Assembly: GCF_016918735.1 (NCBI RefSeq)
Contig: NZ_JAFFPR010000007.1
Coordinates: forward strand, 62,001 to 126,000
Source of the DNA: Leptospira abararensis
GTDB taxonomy: Bacteria; Spirochaetota; Leptospiria; Leptospirales; Leptospiraceae
Length of the DNA stretch: 64,000 nt
Direction: 5' to 3'
The number at the start of each line of letters is the position of its first letter. The stretch's first letter is position 1. Position numbers and translations under genes: made by a program. The notes under the pieces were generated by a model. That model ran no database searches. It was not told where the DNA came from and worked only from the letters and a program-made list of their open reading frames with translations. Of the stretch, positions 28,497-37,792 are shown piece by piece.

Positions 28497-28952
28497 TTGG
28501 ATTTTATTTTTGCAAACTCACCCTATGTATGGATTTTCCTTGGAATCACATTACTATTTTCCGAATTCCTTCTGCCAGGAACCTTTGTGATGTTTTTGGG
28601 AATTGGGGCCATATTTACGGGAATTTTGACTCGTTTGGTAGCTATCGAATTTTATACCCAAGTAGTGGTTTGGGTGGTATCGAGTCTTGTTTCCATCGTC
28701 GTGGGTGGAACTGCCGTAAAACGTTTTTTTAAATCCGAATCTTCGGTAGATCCCTTTATCCAGGATGATTTCCTGAACCAAATTGTTCCTGTAGAAACAG
28801 ATATCTTAGTCCAAAGGCATGGGGGAAAAATCAAGTTCCAAGGAACACTTTGGGATGCGGTCTCTACTGATTCTAAAATCCCTAAAGGAAACTTTGTTCG
28901 GATCCTCTCCCGGGAAAATCTTACCTTTACTGTGGAACGAGTGGATTCTTAA
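28497..28952 (+). CDS. NfeD-like membrane protein
   Basis: A 151-residue NfeD-family protein: membrane helices at about 8-30, 32-50 and 53-72, then a C-terminal OB-fold domain (about 95-148) with GKIKFQGTLWDAVS and GNFVRILSRENLTFTVE. It starts with TTG, six bases after AGAGG. NfeD proteins partner with SPFH/stomatin proteins in membrane microdomains. The two genes that follow are SPFH proteins, which supports that pairing. Confidence 0.88.
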   Translation: MDFIFANSPYVWIFLGITLLFSEFLLPGTFVMFLGIGAIFTGILTRLVAIEFYTQVVVWVVSSLVSIVVGGTAVKRFFKSESSVDPFIQDDFLNQIVPVETDILVQRHGGKIKFQGTLWDAVSTDSKIPKGNFVRILSRENLTFTVERVDS

Positions 28953-29044
28953 CCAAAGAATTTCATTTTTTTTAAACACAAATAAAAAAACCCTTTTCTC
29001 TTTTTCCTCTTCTTCCTATGGTCAATCGTCACAGAGGAGAAACT

Positions 29045-29965
29045 ATGGGCGCAACCGTCATTGTTGTATTTTTAGTCATTGTCTATATCATTAAAAAGAC
29101 AATCATCATTGTTCCAGAACAAAGTGTTTATGTTAAAGAAAGATTAGGTGTGTTGAATGGGGTTTTAAAATCGGGATTTTATTTTATGATCCCATTTGTA
29201 GACCAAATTCGATATCGCCAAAATTTAAAAGAACAAACCATTGATATCGATCCCCAAGTATGTATTACAAAAGACAACGTATCCGTTGAAGTGGATGGAG
29301 TTTTGTATTTAAAAGTTGTGGATGGAGAAAAGGCATCATACGGAATCGATAACTTTATGTTAGCGACCACTCAACTCGCGCAAACCACTCTTCGTTCCGA
29401 AATTGGAAAATTGATTTTTGATAATCTCCTTTCAGAAAGAGATGAAATCAATGGTCGAGTGGTCTCCAATATTGACCGTGCTACCGATCCTTGGGGAATC
29501 AAAGTCACAAGATACGAAATCCGTAATATCACTCCTCCTAAACAAATTTTATTAGAGATGGAAAACCAAATGAAATCCGAAAGGGAAAGGCGCGCAGAGA
29601 TAACCATCTCCCAAGGAGAAAAGGAATCTCGAGTGAACCACTCAATTGGAGAAAGACAAGAATCGATCAACATTTCCGAAGGGGAAAAAATTCGATTGGT
29701 CAACGAAGCAGAAGGGCGAGCTTTAGAGATCACTGTGATTTCCAATGCCACGGCCAAAGGTTTGCAACTCATCTCGGAAGCCATTAGCAAAAAAGGCGGG
29801 AAAGAAGCGGTGAGTTTACAAATCACTCAAGAATATATGGATGCTCTTGGCCAAATTTTTAAAATCTCCAAAACCACAGTGGTACCCGAAGCTCTAGCAA
29901 ACATCGGCGGTGTTTTTGAAGGCCTTTCCAAAATCACAACAAAAATCCCTCAGGTAGGAGAATAG
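29045..29965 (+). CDS. SPFH/stomatin-family membrane protein, first copy
   Basis: A 306-residue protein: N-terminal membrane helix (about 3-20), SPFH domain (about 22-200) with VPEQSVYVKERLGVLNGVLKSG and DPWGIKVTRYEIRNITPP, then a charged coiled-coil tail with repeated SEGE-type motifs. Members of this QmcA/slipin branch form oligomeric membrane scaffolds. The ATG at 29045 follows AGAGGAGA and is preferred over 29018. It ends one base before the second copy's ATG context. Confidence 0.92.
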   Translation: MGATVIVVFLVIVYIIKKTIIIVPEQSVYVKERLGVLNGVLKSGFYFMIPFVDQIRYRQNLKEQTIDIDPQVCITKDNVSVEVDGVLYLKVVDGEKASYGIDNFMLATTQLAQTTLRSEIGKLIFDNLLSERDEINGRVVSNIDRATDPWGIKVTRYEIRNITPPKQILLEMENQMKSERERRAEITISQGEKESRVNHSIGERQESINISEGEKIRLVNEAEGRALEITVISNATAKGLQLISEAISKKGGKEAVSLQITQEYMDALGQIFKISKTTVVPEALANIGGVFEGLSKITTKIPQVGE

Positions 29966-29966
29966 T

Positions 29967-30887
29967 ATGGAATTTGTATACTTAGCATTTTGGGCCATTG
30001 TTGCCATTTACTTAATTTATAATATCTTTCGCTGCATTCGGATCATCCCCGCACAAGATGTTCTCATTGTAGAACGACTGGGAAAATACTCTCGTAGTTT
30101 GCGGGCAGGATTTCATATCCTTATCCCCTTCATTGACCGTGATGCTTATTACCACACTCTCAAAGAACAATCCATCGATGTACAACCGCAGATTTGTATC
30201 ACACATGACAACGTGCAGGTGAAAGTGGATGGAGTGATTTATTTAAAAATCATTGATCCTGTGCGGGCCTCTTATGGAATCGAGGACTTTCAATTTGCCG
30301 CCATCCAACTGGCGCAGACCACAATGCGTTCTGTGATCGGAACAATGGAACTCGATAAAACCATTGGGGAAAAAGATTTAATCAATTCTACCATTGTGGC
30401 CGCCATTGACCAAGCATCCGAACCTTGGGGAATCAAAGTAAATCGGTACGAGATTCTCAATATTGTTCCACCGAAGTCTGTTCTTGACGCCATGGAAAAA
30501 GAGAAAAAAGCGCAGATCGCCAAACGTTCGCAGGTGCTTCTCTCCGAAGGAGAAAGGGATTCTAGAATCAACCGTTCCCTTGGATTTAAAGAAGAGGCTG
30601 TAAACAAATCGGAAGGGGAAAAACAAAGAAGAATTAACTCTGCGGAAGGAAAAGCTACAGAAATTGAAGCCCTTGCCGTGGCAACTGCCAAAGGGATTGA
30701 AGCCATTGCCGGTGCCATCTCTGACCAAGGCGGAGCTTCTGCGATCAAACTACAAATTACAAAGGCTTTCATCCAAAACTTCCTGCATGTCGCTAAAGAA
30801 AATACGGAAATTCTTGTTCCTGCAGATGTAATGAATTTACCAAATCTCATTGCCAACTTAACAGAACCGAGAAAACCCAAAGCGTAA
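29967..30887 (+). CDS. SPFH/stomatin-family membrane protein, second copy
   Basis: A 306-residue paralogue of the preceding protein with the same length and layout: N-terminal helix (about 2-20), SPFH domain with IIPAQDVLIVERLGKYSRSL and PWGIKVNRYEILNIVPPKS, then a coiled-coil tail with EGERDSRINRS and SEGEKQRRINSAEGKA. The two products clearly arose by duplication but are well diverged. They may form a mixed oligomer. A strong hairpin terminator lies 9 bases after the stop. Confidence 0.92.
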   Translation: MEFVYLAFWAIVAIYLIYNIFRCIRIIPAQDVLIVERLGKYSRSLRAGFHILIPFIDRDAYYHTLKEQSIDVQPQICITHDNVQVKVDGVIYLKIIDPVRASYGIEDFQFAAIQLAQTTMRSVIGTMELDKTIGEKDLINSTIVAAIDQASEPWGIKVNRYEILNIVPPKSVLDAMEKEKKAQIAKRSQVLLSEGERDSRINRSLGFKEEAVNKSEGEKQRRINSAEGKATEIEALAVATAKGIEAIAGAISDQGGASAIKLQITKAFIQNFLHVAKENTEILVPADVMNLPNLIANLTEPRKPKA

Positions 30888-30893
30888 CAAACC

Positions 30894-31361
30894 TTAATCC
30901 GGCGGAACCTCCGCCGGATTTTCTTCAAACAACCGAAAGCTTGGTTTGGCCATAGCTTGGGCCGCAAGTGAAAGTAACAAAGCCTCGTTATCATCTGGAC
31001 CAATGCGATTGGCATGGATCACTCCACATCCCTTACAGCGATGTATAATCACCCACTCGCCTTTTCTGACCCAAATGGAGATTGCTTCCATTTTACTTCC
31101 GCAATCGGCTGACCTGTCACCTGGAGCAGAGTCTATATGCAAACTCGTCAGACAGTTCGGGCAATGGTTGCGTTGGCCCGTTCCATATCCTGGAGGAAAG
31201 ACCATTTGTTTGCATTCCACACAACGAAATTCCCCTGTATCCGAACGAAATCGATAGGATTTAGTTTTGGAACTTGAAAAAGAGATTTCCTCGCCTTCAT
31301 CATCAAAACGTTTTTTCTTAGAAATCTTTTGAAATTTAGATAAATCGGATTCACGTGACAT
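30894..31361 (-). CDS. RNHCP-domain zinc-binding protein
   Basis: A 155-residue protein with paired cysteine motifs: FRCVECKQMVFPP, RNHCPNCLTSLHID, and HRCKGCGVIHANRIG. This is the RNHCP pattern, a predicted zinc-binding domain of unknown function. The N-terminal 40 residues are basic and low in complexity. I prefer ATG 31361 over an in-frame TTG at 31379. Its last codons form the left half of a terminator hairpin shared with the convergent SPFH genes. Confidence 0.8.
   Translation of the reverse strand: MSRESDLSKFQKISKKKRFDDEGEEISFSSSKTKSYRFRSDTGEFRCVECKQMVFPPGYGTGQRNHCPNCLTSLHIDSAPGDRSADCGSKMEAISIWVRKGEWVIIHRCKGCGVIHANRIGPDDNEALLLSLAAQAMAKPSFRLFEENPAEVPPD
30896..30920. terminator. Strong bidirectional terminator between SPFH and RNHCP genes
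   Basis: AATCCGGCGGA pairs perfectly with TCCGCCGGATT around a 3-base ACC loop. On the plus strand TTTTCTTC follows. It lies 9 bases past the second SPFH stop. The hairpin overlaps the stop and last codons of the convergent RNHCP gene. Confidence 0.85.
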
Positions 31362-31417
31362 ATCCAGTTTTTGCGGCAAAACAAAAAGAGGAGACCAAAA
31401 CAGTGGATGAGAGGGAA

Positions 31418-31500
31418 TAGACCGCCTGTGCGAAGATAGCCGCCTCCTAATTGAATTTAGGCGGGGGAATCCAAAACAAGTTCACCGTTTTGGCGGTCTA
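31418..31500. ncRNA. Possible structured RNA, three-way junction
   Basis: Three nested pairings fit one fold. The closing stem is TAGACCGCC (31418) with GGCGGTCTA (31492), 9 bp. A second stem is CCGCCT (31440) with AGGCGG (31459). A third is CCAAAAC (31471) with GTTTTGG (31487), 7 bp. The third stem shares two bases with the closing stem, so they may compete. It lies in the 200-bp gap between the GNAT gene and the RNHCP gene and could be a leader of the latter (minus strand) or a separate RNA. No known family is recognised. Confidence 0.35.
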
Positions 31501-31562
31501 CACAATGGCCAGGTTTAACATAAAATACAGATTCGAAACAAAGGGAAAAGTTGTCAAGAGAG

Positions 31563-32027
31563 TTAGGTTTCTAATTTTTTACAAAGGAAGTAGCAGTTCT
31601 GGCCTTCTGGATAGTTAGGAATTTTTCCCACTTCCTCGTAACCAAGTTTTGTATAGAATTTGGGAGCTTGGAAACCAAAGGAATAACCAAAAACAAGGGT
31701 GGCACCGAGTCGGAGAGCTTCCGTTTCAATTTGTTTTAGTAATTTTGTTCCTAGGTCCATCCCCCGTTTTTCTTCTGCCACCCAAAGGAGTTGTAAATTC
31801 AGTCCTTTAAAAAATAAATAACAGAGGGAGGCTGCGATGAGTGTCTCACCGTCTTTGATCAGTATGGCAAAAAACTCTTTTTTCTCCAAATTCGAGTCAC
31901 CTAACTTAGATACACTGAACTCATGGAGAAGATTCCAGAGTTCCGTTTGTAAATCTTCCGAAGGATTTTCGATCCGTTCCAGTGTATAAGGAGATTCAAA
32001 TTCCATAATTTGCAGATTCGTTCGCAA
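31563..32027 (-). CDS. GNAT-family N-acetyltransferase
   Basis: A 154-residue GNAT protein. The acetyl-CoA-binding motif A is EEKRGMDLGTKLLKQIE near residue 88, and the C-terminal strand-helix pair has FQAPKFYTKLGYEEVG. The substrate is unknown. The start is uncertain: TTG 32027, just past the fliN stop, or ATG 32006; neither has a good ribosome site. It is probably co-transcribed with fliN. Confidence 0.82.
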   Translation of the reverse strand: MRTNLQIMEFESPYTLERIENPSEDLQTELWNLLHEFSVSKLGDSNLEKKEFFAILIKDGETLIAASLCYLFFKGLNLQLLWVAEEKRGMDLGTKLLKQIETEALRLGATLVFGYSFGFQAPKFYTKLGYEEVGKIPNYPEGQNCYFLCKKLET

Positions 32028-32038
32028 AAACCCAAAAC

Positions 32039-32557
32039 CTATAAAAAGGCAGGGCCACCAAGTCTTTCCATCGGATCTACGATTTGAGTGATTTGAACCC
32101 CATAATAATCATCTAAGATGATGAGTTTTCCCCGACCCACAAGTTTTCCATTCGCAAGGATATCGAGTTCTTCTCCAATGTTTTTATCCAGTTCTACGAC
32201 CGTACCTTCTGTGAGTTGAAGTACGTCTTTGATAAACATTGTGGTACGACCCAGTTCGATGGTTAATTGGAGAGTGACATCTAAAAGTAAATTGAGATTA
32301 GCAGTATTATTTCCAGAACTTGCCTGCGACTTGGAACCTGACCTTGTGGGAGAGGGAGTCGCGCTAGGTCCTAGGGCTGCGGCTATATCGGCAAAGGAAG
32401 GACCATTATCGTCACCACCACCGCCACCGACGAGGGCGTCCAAATCGTCCAGACCCCCACCGCCTCCGGAACCACCACCCGCAGGAGCATTCCCTCCGCC
32501 ACTAAATCCGCCGAGTAGCGCGTCTATGTCTTCTTGTGATAGTGAACCTTCACCCAT
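32039..32557 (-). CDS. fliN: Flagellar motor switch protein FliN
   Basis: A 172-residue FliN. The C-terminal SpoA domain (about 95-165) has LLDVTLQLTIELGRT, GTVVELDKNIGEELDILANG and YYGVQITQIVDPMERL. The N terminus carries SLSQEDIDALLGGF, the CheY-binding motif usually on FliM, followed by a Gly-rich linker to about residue 50. ATG 32557 is preferred over an in-frame start at 32665, since that motif then starts the protein. It is divergent from the AAA+ gene. Confidence 0.95.
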   Translation of the reverse strand: MGEGSLSQEDIDALLGGFSGGGNAPAGGGSGGGGGLDDLDALVGGGGGDDNGPSFADIAAALGPSATPSPTRSGSKSQASSGNNTANLNLLLDVTLQLTIELGRTTMFIKDVLQLTEGTVVELDKNIGEELDILANGKLVGRGKLIILDDYYGVQITQIVDPMERLGGPAFL

Positions 32558-32644
32558 TTTTAGTACAACCTCTCCAATGTATTCGTCGGAGGAAATCAAA
32601 ATCCTTCCTTGAAAAAAAAGGGAAAGTTCCTCATTTTGTTCCTT

Positions 32645-33895
32645 ATGTCCAATTCTGTTCCCCACCCGGATTACTTCAAAGCGAAGGAACTCTTTGCTTC
32701 TGAACTAAAAGATGCCCATTACCAGTTTGTTCAGGAAAAAGAAGAGACCATATTTCGATTCCGAACAGAAAACACAGGCAAAGACCGAATTTTGGACTGT
32801 CTGGGAATTGTGCGAAATTATATCGAAAACTTTCGCATCTATAATTTTGAAGAAGGTTACTTAAGCCTCCAAGCCCTAAATGAAAATCTTTTTGACCCAC
32901 AAAAGAACCTAGCGGGCAAGTTTCGCATCCGATTTTCCTTCAAATCCGATTTGAAAGTGGAGTGTTCCAAACACGGAGATTTTTCCACCAAAGAAATCCA
33001 AACCATCTTAAGCCTCTTTCAGTTTTTAAAAACGGAAGGCCAAGGGGCAAAAGACCCTCGGGTTCTCCTCCACCAATTGGGAGCGGAAGTCTATGATCCG
33101 CATTTGGAAAAAGCAAAAGGAAATGATTTAGGTTTTGATTCTGTTTTTGGTTACGACCAAGTGAAAGCCCAGATTTTAGAAAGTTTGGTTTTCCCACTCC
33201 TAAAACCGGAACCTTTCTTTGAAATTACCAAACTCACCCGCAGGAAACCAAGTCCAAACCTTCCTCGGGCCGTTCTCTTTGAAGGAGAACCTGGGGTAGG
33301 AAAAACCAGTATGGCCAAAATTGTCTCCCATCTCTGTGGAGTTCCTATGGTTTATGTTCCGATCGAATCGATTTTAAGTAAATATTACGGGGAGTCTTCC
33401 CAAAATCTAGCAATGGTCTTTGATGCCGCTGCCCTTTTTCCTCAATGTATGTTATTCTTGGATGAAATCGATTCTCTTGCCACTTCAAGGGAAGATGGAC
33501 TTTTTGAGGCCACAAGAAACTTACTCAGTGTCCTACTCCGAAAGTTGGACGGCTTTGCGGAAAGGAGCGGAACGATCACCATTGGAGCTACCAATCGGAA
33601 ACATGATCTAGATTCCGCACTTTTATCACGTTTTGACAGAAAGATTTATTTTCCTTTGCCAAACAAGGAAGAACGTGCCAAAATTTTGGAAGGGTATGCC
33701 AAACAATTAAGTGAAAACGACCGTAAACAACTCGCAGAAATCTTAGAAGGAGCCTCGGGCAGAAATCTAAAAGACTACTGCGACTATGTAGAACGTCGTT
33801 GGATCACAAAAAACTGGGAAAAGACGGAAATTTTGCAAGCACCCGGGATTTCCTTTTATTTGGAATCCTTCCCAGATTTTGGATGGAAACGCTAA
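32645..33895 (+). CDS. AAA+ ATPase with unknown N-terminal domain
   Basis: A 416-residue protein. The N-terminal 160 residues match nothing I know. The AAA+ module (about 195-380) has Walker A GEPGVGKTSMAK, Walker B MLFLDEIDSLA, sensor-1 TIGATNR and an arginine finger in LLSRFDRKIYF. It resembles the FtsH/spastin-type ATPase fold but has no protease domain, so it is likely a remodelling ATPase. The start at 32645 is chosen over TTG 32609. It is divergent from fliN with 87 bases between starts. Confidence 0.85.
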   Translation: MSNSVPHPDYFKAKELFASELKDAHYQFVQEKEETIFRFRTENTGKDRILDCLGIVRNYIENFRIYNFEEGYLSLQALNENLFDPQKNLAGKFRIRFSFKSDLKVECSKHGDFSTKEIQTILSLFQFLKTEGQGAKDPRVLLHQLGAEVYDPHLEKAKGNDLGFDSVFGYDQVKAQILESLVFPLLKPEPFFEITKLTRRKPSPNLPRAVLFEGEPGVGKTSMAKIVSHLCGVPMVYVPIESILSKYYGESSQNLAMVFDAAALFPQCMLFLDEIDSLATSREDGLFEATRNLLSVLLRKLDGFAERSGTITIGATNRKHDLDSALLSRFDRKIYFPLPNKEERAKILEGYAKQLSENDRKQLAEILEGASGRNLKDYCDYVERRWITKNWEKTEILQAPGISFYLESFPDFGWKR

Positions 33896-33960
33896 AAAGT
33901 AAGAGTTTCGGCTTCAATCTTCTAGGAGATTTACCGATAATTTTTACAGGATAGTTGTTT

Positions 33961-33975
33961 ACGACCATCGGTCGT
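33961..33975. promoter_or_regulatory. Short perfect palindrome upstream of the exported protein gene
   Basis: ACGACC and GGTCGT flank ATC. The site lies 42 bases before the ATG at 34017, in the 121-bp gap after the AAA+ gene, and so falls in the expected promoter region. It could be an operator or a leader hairpin. Confidence 0.3.
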
Positions 33976-34004
33976 TCTTTGGTATCCTCAAATTAACCTT
34001 TTAG

Positions 34005-34847
<843 letters not shown>

Positions 34848-34850
<3 letters not shown>

Positions 34851-34865
34851 GAACGCAGGTTCTTA
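34848..34865. promoter_or_regulatory. Hairpin overlapping a stop codon and the next ribosome site
   Basis: TAAGAAC and GTTCTTA flank GCAG. The left arm contains the stop codon of the exported protein. The loop and right arm cover the AGG ribosome site of the next gene (TTG at 34867). It could couple or dampen translation of the downstream gene. Confidence 0.35.
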
Positions 34866-34866
34866 A

Positions 34867-35331
34867 TTGAATCTCGTTAGACAATGTCCGAATTGTTCCA
34901 CGATGTTACGGTTCCCTGCTACACAGGGAACCATTTTGGTTCAATGTCCCGTTTGTTCTCACAGATTTACATTTATTCCTGATTTGGAGTCGTCGGAAGA
35001 TTCACAACATCCTTCCGAACCAATTCCATCCTTTCACTTTCAACCTTCTTTTCAAAGTTACAAAGAACTATTTCTAGATTTACTCTACGCACCCATTGAT
35101 TATTTAAAATCAAAACAAGGGCCAAAGAAGCGAGAGTTTCGTTTGATTCCTATCATCCTCTTTACTATTCTATTTTTGTATTTTTGGAAATGGTCCTTAC
35201 CTGAGACAGAAAAACCAGTGTTAAATGAGAATCAAATCCAAAGTCCCATTGAGGAAGAGCAAAACAAAGAATCCGAATCTGAACCAGAAGAAGAATTGCT
35301 TCCTCCATCCAAACCGACCTACGAGATCTAA
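34867..35331 (+). CDS. MJ0042-type zinc-ribbon membrane protein
   Basis: A 154-residue protein. An N-terminal zinc ribbon of MJ0042 type has CPNCSTMLRFPATQGTILVQ followed by CPVCSHRF (about residues 8-36). A single membrane helix lies near residues 97-114 (IPIILFTILFLYFWKW) and the tail is acidic. Such proteins are common in envelope regions of deltaproteobacteria and spirochaetes; function unknown. It starts with TTG after AGGTTC, 16 bases past the exported-protein stop. Confidence 0.8.
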   Translation: MNLVRQCPNCSTMLRFPATQGTILVQCPVCSHRFTFIPDLESSEDSQHPSEPIPSFHFQPSFQSYKELFLDLLYAPIDYLKSKQGPKKREFRLIPIILFTILFLYFWKWSLPETEKPVLNENQIQSPIEEEQNKESESEPEEELLPPSKPTYEI

Positions 35332-35334
35332 CAA

Positions 35335-36051
35335 TTGAATTGGCTTGTTGTATACGAGGTAGAGCTAAACCAAAATGGTTTGGTCCAAATTTATGGAGAA
35401 AGACATACTCACATCAAAACCGTTTTAAAAAAGGAAGTGGGCGATGCCATTCAGGTGGTGATTCCGAACTTTGGAAATTTCCTTTTTAAAATCGAATCCA
35501 CAAAAGAAACCTCGACTAGCTTACAAAAAGAAAAATCCCTACCCGACATTCTAAATCCCTTAGGGATCCAAACCTTCTTTTCACTTCCGAGACCACAAAC
35601 GGGAAAAAAACTATTACATTTGGCCGGAGCTTATGGAGTAGATACTCTTTATTTTTATTCCACAGAATCTAAGAATAAAGAATATTGGACCTCACCTGTT
35701 TATAATAAAGATACAAATTCTTATCTAGAGACTGGAGTTAGCCAAACAGGGAATAGCCGGCTCCCTTCCGTGGTTCAGGAAAGAACAACATCCTGGAAAC
35801 AATTTTTGAAATTGCAGGAAAGAAAAATTTACATTCTAGACAGAGAAGGTGAAAAATCGATTCAAACTCTTCCAAATCCTGAGGAAGTTGCAAAAGAAAT
35901 TCTATTTGTATTTGGACCTGAATCGGGGTGGAAACCGGATGATATTTTATTCTTTCAGAAGAATGGATTTCCAATGATGAGTTTGGGGAAAATTAATTTA
36001 AGAACGGAGTTTGCCTACTCTGCTTTATTACACCAGTTATTTAGAAGCTAA
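35335..36051 (+). CDS. rsmE: 16S rRNA m3U1498 methyltransferase
   Basis: A 238-residue RsmE of the SPOUT class. The N-terminal PUA-like part reads HTHIKTVLKKEVGDAIQVV. The C-terminal knot has VFGPESGWKPDD (usually GPEGG) and MSLGKINLRTEFAYSALLHQL, typical of family ends. It methylates U1498 of 16S rRNA at the decoding centre using S-adenosylmethionine. It starts with TTG 3 bases after the preceding stop. Its last 11 bases overlap the convergent outer-membrane gene. Confidence 0.93.
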   Translation: MNWLVVYEVELNQNGLVQIYGERHTHIKTVLKKEVGDAIQVVIPNFGNFLFKIESTKETSTSLQKEKSLPDILNPLGIQTFFSLPRPQTGKKLLHLAGAYGVDTLYFYSTESKNKEYWTSPVYNKDTNSYLETGVSQTGNSRLPSVVQERTTSWKQFLKLQERKIYILDREGEKSIQTLPNPEEVAKEILFVFGPESGWKPDDILFFQKNGFPMMSLGKINLRTEFAYSALLHQLFRS

Positions 36052-37639
36052 TTCCACCAGAAACTAAAAATCGAATTTCATCGATACTCACAAAAGACTT
36101 TTCGCTACTATCTAAATAGTATTTACGATAGTTTTGTAATCTAAGAACAATGGGACCAAAAGATTTTGAAATTTCAGCAGCAGCCTGAGTGTTGTTATCC
36201 AATTCGAAAGCTTTCCCTTGTGATTCATGACCTTTTTTTGTATAATAAAAAGACATTAAAAAAGAGGAGCCTAGCGGAATATAGGCGGCAGCAAACACAC
36301 GTTTATTTCCTTTGAGACCGTAATCCTCAACTGCAAATTCAAAACCTAAATGATAAAAATTGATATAAACCGTATGGTAGTAACCGGTTACTTTGGCATT
36401 GGACTGATTTTCTAAATAATCGTATTTGGGACGAAGGGGAGCAGAAACTGGAAACTTTTGAAATCGTTCCACTTCATAAAAACTATCAAAATACATCGGA
36501 GCATAATTGGCTGTCATTTGACGGAACTCAGGTTTTAAAATGATATTTAAATCCTTGGTTCCTAAACGAAAGATACTTCCGTAATGAGTTCCTTGGGCAC
36601 CATCGAGTCCCTTGATTTTATTAAAGTCTAAGTAGGGAGTGAACTCTACAAAAGGGAGATTCAAAAGTCTATATTCAATATCCATCCCTTCTACAGAGGC
36701 ACGGGTGACTTGGGTGGTCTTTGGATTGTCTAAATTCTTTTCCGTTACTGGCGATCCATTCGTATTATAAGACATTTGAACAGGGGCTGCTCTGTCCCAT
36801 GCTCTTGTATAACCTATCGTTAAACGGTTATACCATGGATCGTTATCGACAAGTTCCATTCGAGAATCTTTGTTAATGGGCCGAATATCTTTTTTTCGTG
36901 CCTCTTCTGTTTTTTTATTTTTGGATTCTTCGCTACCCGCTTCTTCCTCTACACTCAAACGACCCGATTCATCCAGGACATTACCCCTTAGATTCATTAG
37001 GTAAGCCACATCAGAAGATTTATCAAATAAAGAAAATAATGATTTTCCAATTGCCAACGGTTTGATATAAACTCTAGCTGCGTTTACTTCGAAATTCACA
37101 ACAGAATTGGCAAAATACTGAACACCAATGTAATCAGTGTTTAAGTCTGCCATGACGCCCGGATTGTAAGAATCAAACCGAGAAGAACTTTGGTATTTGT
37201 TCACAATGGTTCCGTGACCAATATACCCATCGACCATCTTACCTGTGTAAGCAGAGAAAGTCACTTTCCCTGGAACTTGGTTGTTATAAGTTCCGTAAGA
37301 AATATAATTCAGTACTCTTGAATAATCATTTTTACTGTTGTAATCCATTTCCCGAATTTTTCCAGCTTTACTATCCAATTGGAGAGGATCCTTATCGACA
37401 GCAAGTGCGTTGATGGGAAGAGAAAAGGAGTACCCGAAATTACTTCCATGATTATAAGTGAAATTGGGTGATACATATCCGTAGTAGTCTTTCTGGAAGC
37501 TAGATCCACCGGCATCAAACTGTAAAGCAGAAGCTCGTCTGGATTCAGTTCCTGTAGGAACCCATACTTGTGCTTCCAATGTAAGTAAGGGTAAGAGGAA
37601 TAGAAGTCCTAGGATTTGAATCAGACTGTATTTCTTCAC
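36041..37639 (-). CDS. Putative outer-membrane beta-barrel protein
   Basis: A 532-residue protein (from GTG 37639) with signal peptide KKYSLIQILGLLFLLPLLTL and cleavage near LEAQ. The rest alternates short polar and aromatic strands with turns and ends in ...FLVSGGISF, the terminal aromatic residue expected of barrel proteins handled by BamA. A Glu/Lys-rich loop (about 235-260) is probably outside. No porin family is recognised. The GTG has no clear ribosome site; an ATG-type start lies further up at 37717 but would lengthen the leader unnaturally. Confidence 0.78.
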   Translation of the reverse strand: MKKYSLIQILGLLFLLPLLTLEAQVWVPTGTESRRASALQFDAGGSSFQKDYYGYVSPNFTYNHGSNFGYSFSLPINALAVDKDPLQLDSKAGKIREMDYNSKNDYSRVLNYISYGTYNNQVPGKVTFSAYTGKMVDGYIGHGTIVNKYQSSSRFDSYNPGVMADLNTDYIGVQYFANSVVNFEVNAARVYIKPLAIGKSLFSLFDKSSDVAYLMNLRGNVLDESGRLSVEEEAGSEESKNKKTEEARKKDIRPINKDSRMELVDNDPWYNRLTIGYTRAWDRAAPVQMSYNTNGSPVTEKNLDNPKTTQVTRASVEGMDIEYRLLNLPFVEFTPYLDFNKIKGLDGAQGTHYGSIFRLGTKDLNIILKPEFRQMTANYAPMYFDSFYEVERFQKFPVSAPLRPKYDYLENQSNAKVTGYYHTVYINFYHLGFEFAVEDYGLKGNKRVFAAAYIPLGSSFLMSFYYTKKGHESQGKAFELDNNTQAAAEISKSFGPIVLRLQNYRKYYLDSSEKSFVSIDEIRFLVSGGISF

Positions 37640-37696
37640 GATACGAACATTATCGTATGATTTTGCCTTGAAAATAAGAAATAATCTCCTCTGCCC

Positions 37697-37737
37697 ATAT
37701 CCAATAAAACAGAACAATATTCTATTTTATTGGATAT
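37697..37737. promoter_or_regulatory. 41-bp inverted repeat upstream of metY
   Basis: Two 18-base arms, ATATCCAATAAAACAGAA and TTCTATTTTATTGGATAT, match at 17 of 18 positions around a 5-base spacer. The element ends 4 bases before a TTGACA -35 box for metY and lies about 58 bases from the start of the divergent outer-membrane gene. It is a good operator candidate. It could also be a terminator-like structure, but no long T-run follows. Confidence 0.6.
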
Positions 37738-37741
37738 TCTG

Positions 37742-37769
37742 TTGACAAATAAGATGGATGCGGCATAAA
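37742..37769 (+). promoter_or_regulatory. Likely metY promoter
   Basis: TTGACA at 37742-37747 is followed after 16 bases by CATAAA at 37764-37769, a fair -10. The transcript would begin near 37776. This favours the metY ATG at 37793, after GGGGGAAAAT, over the upstream ATG at 37769. Confidence 0.55.
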
Positions 37770-37792
37770 TGGTTAGACCATCGGGGGAAAAT

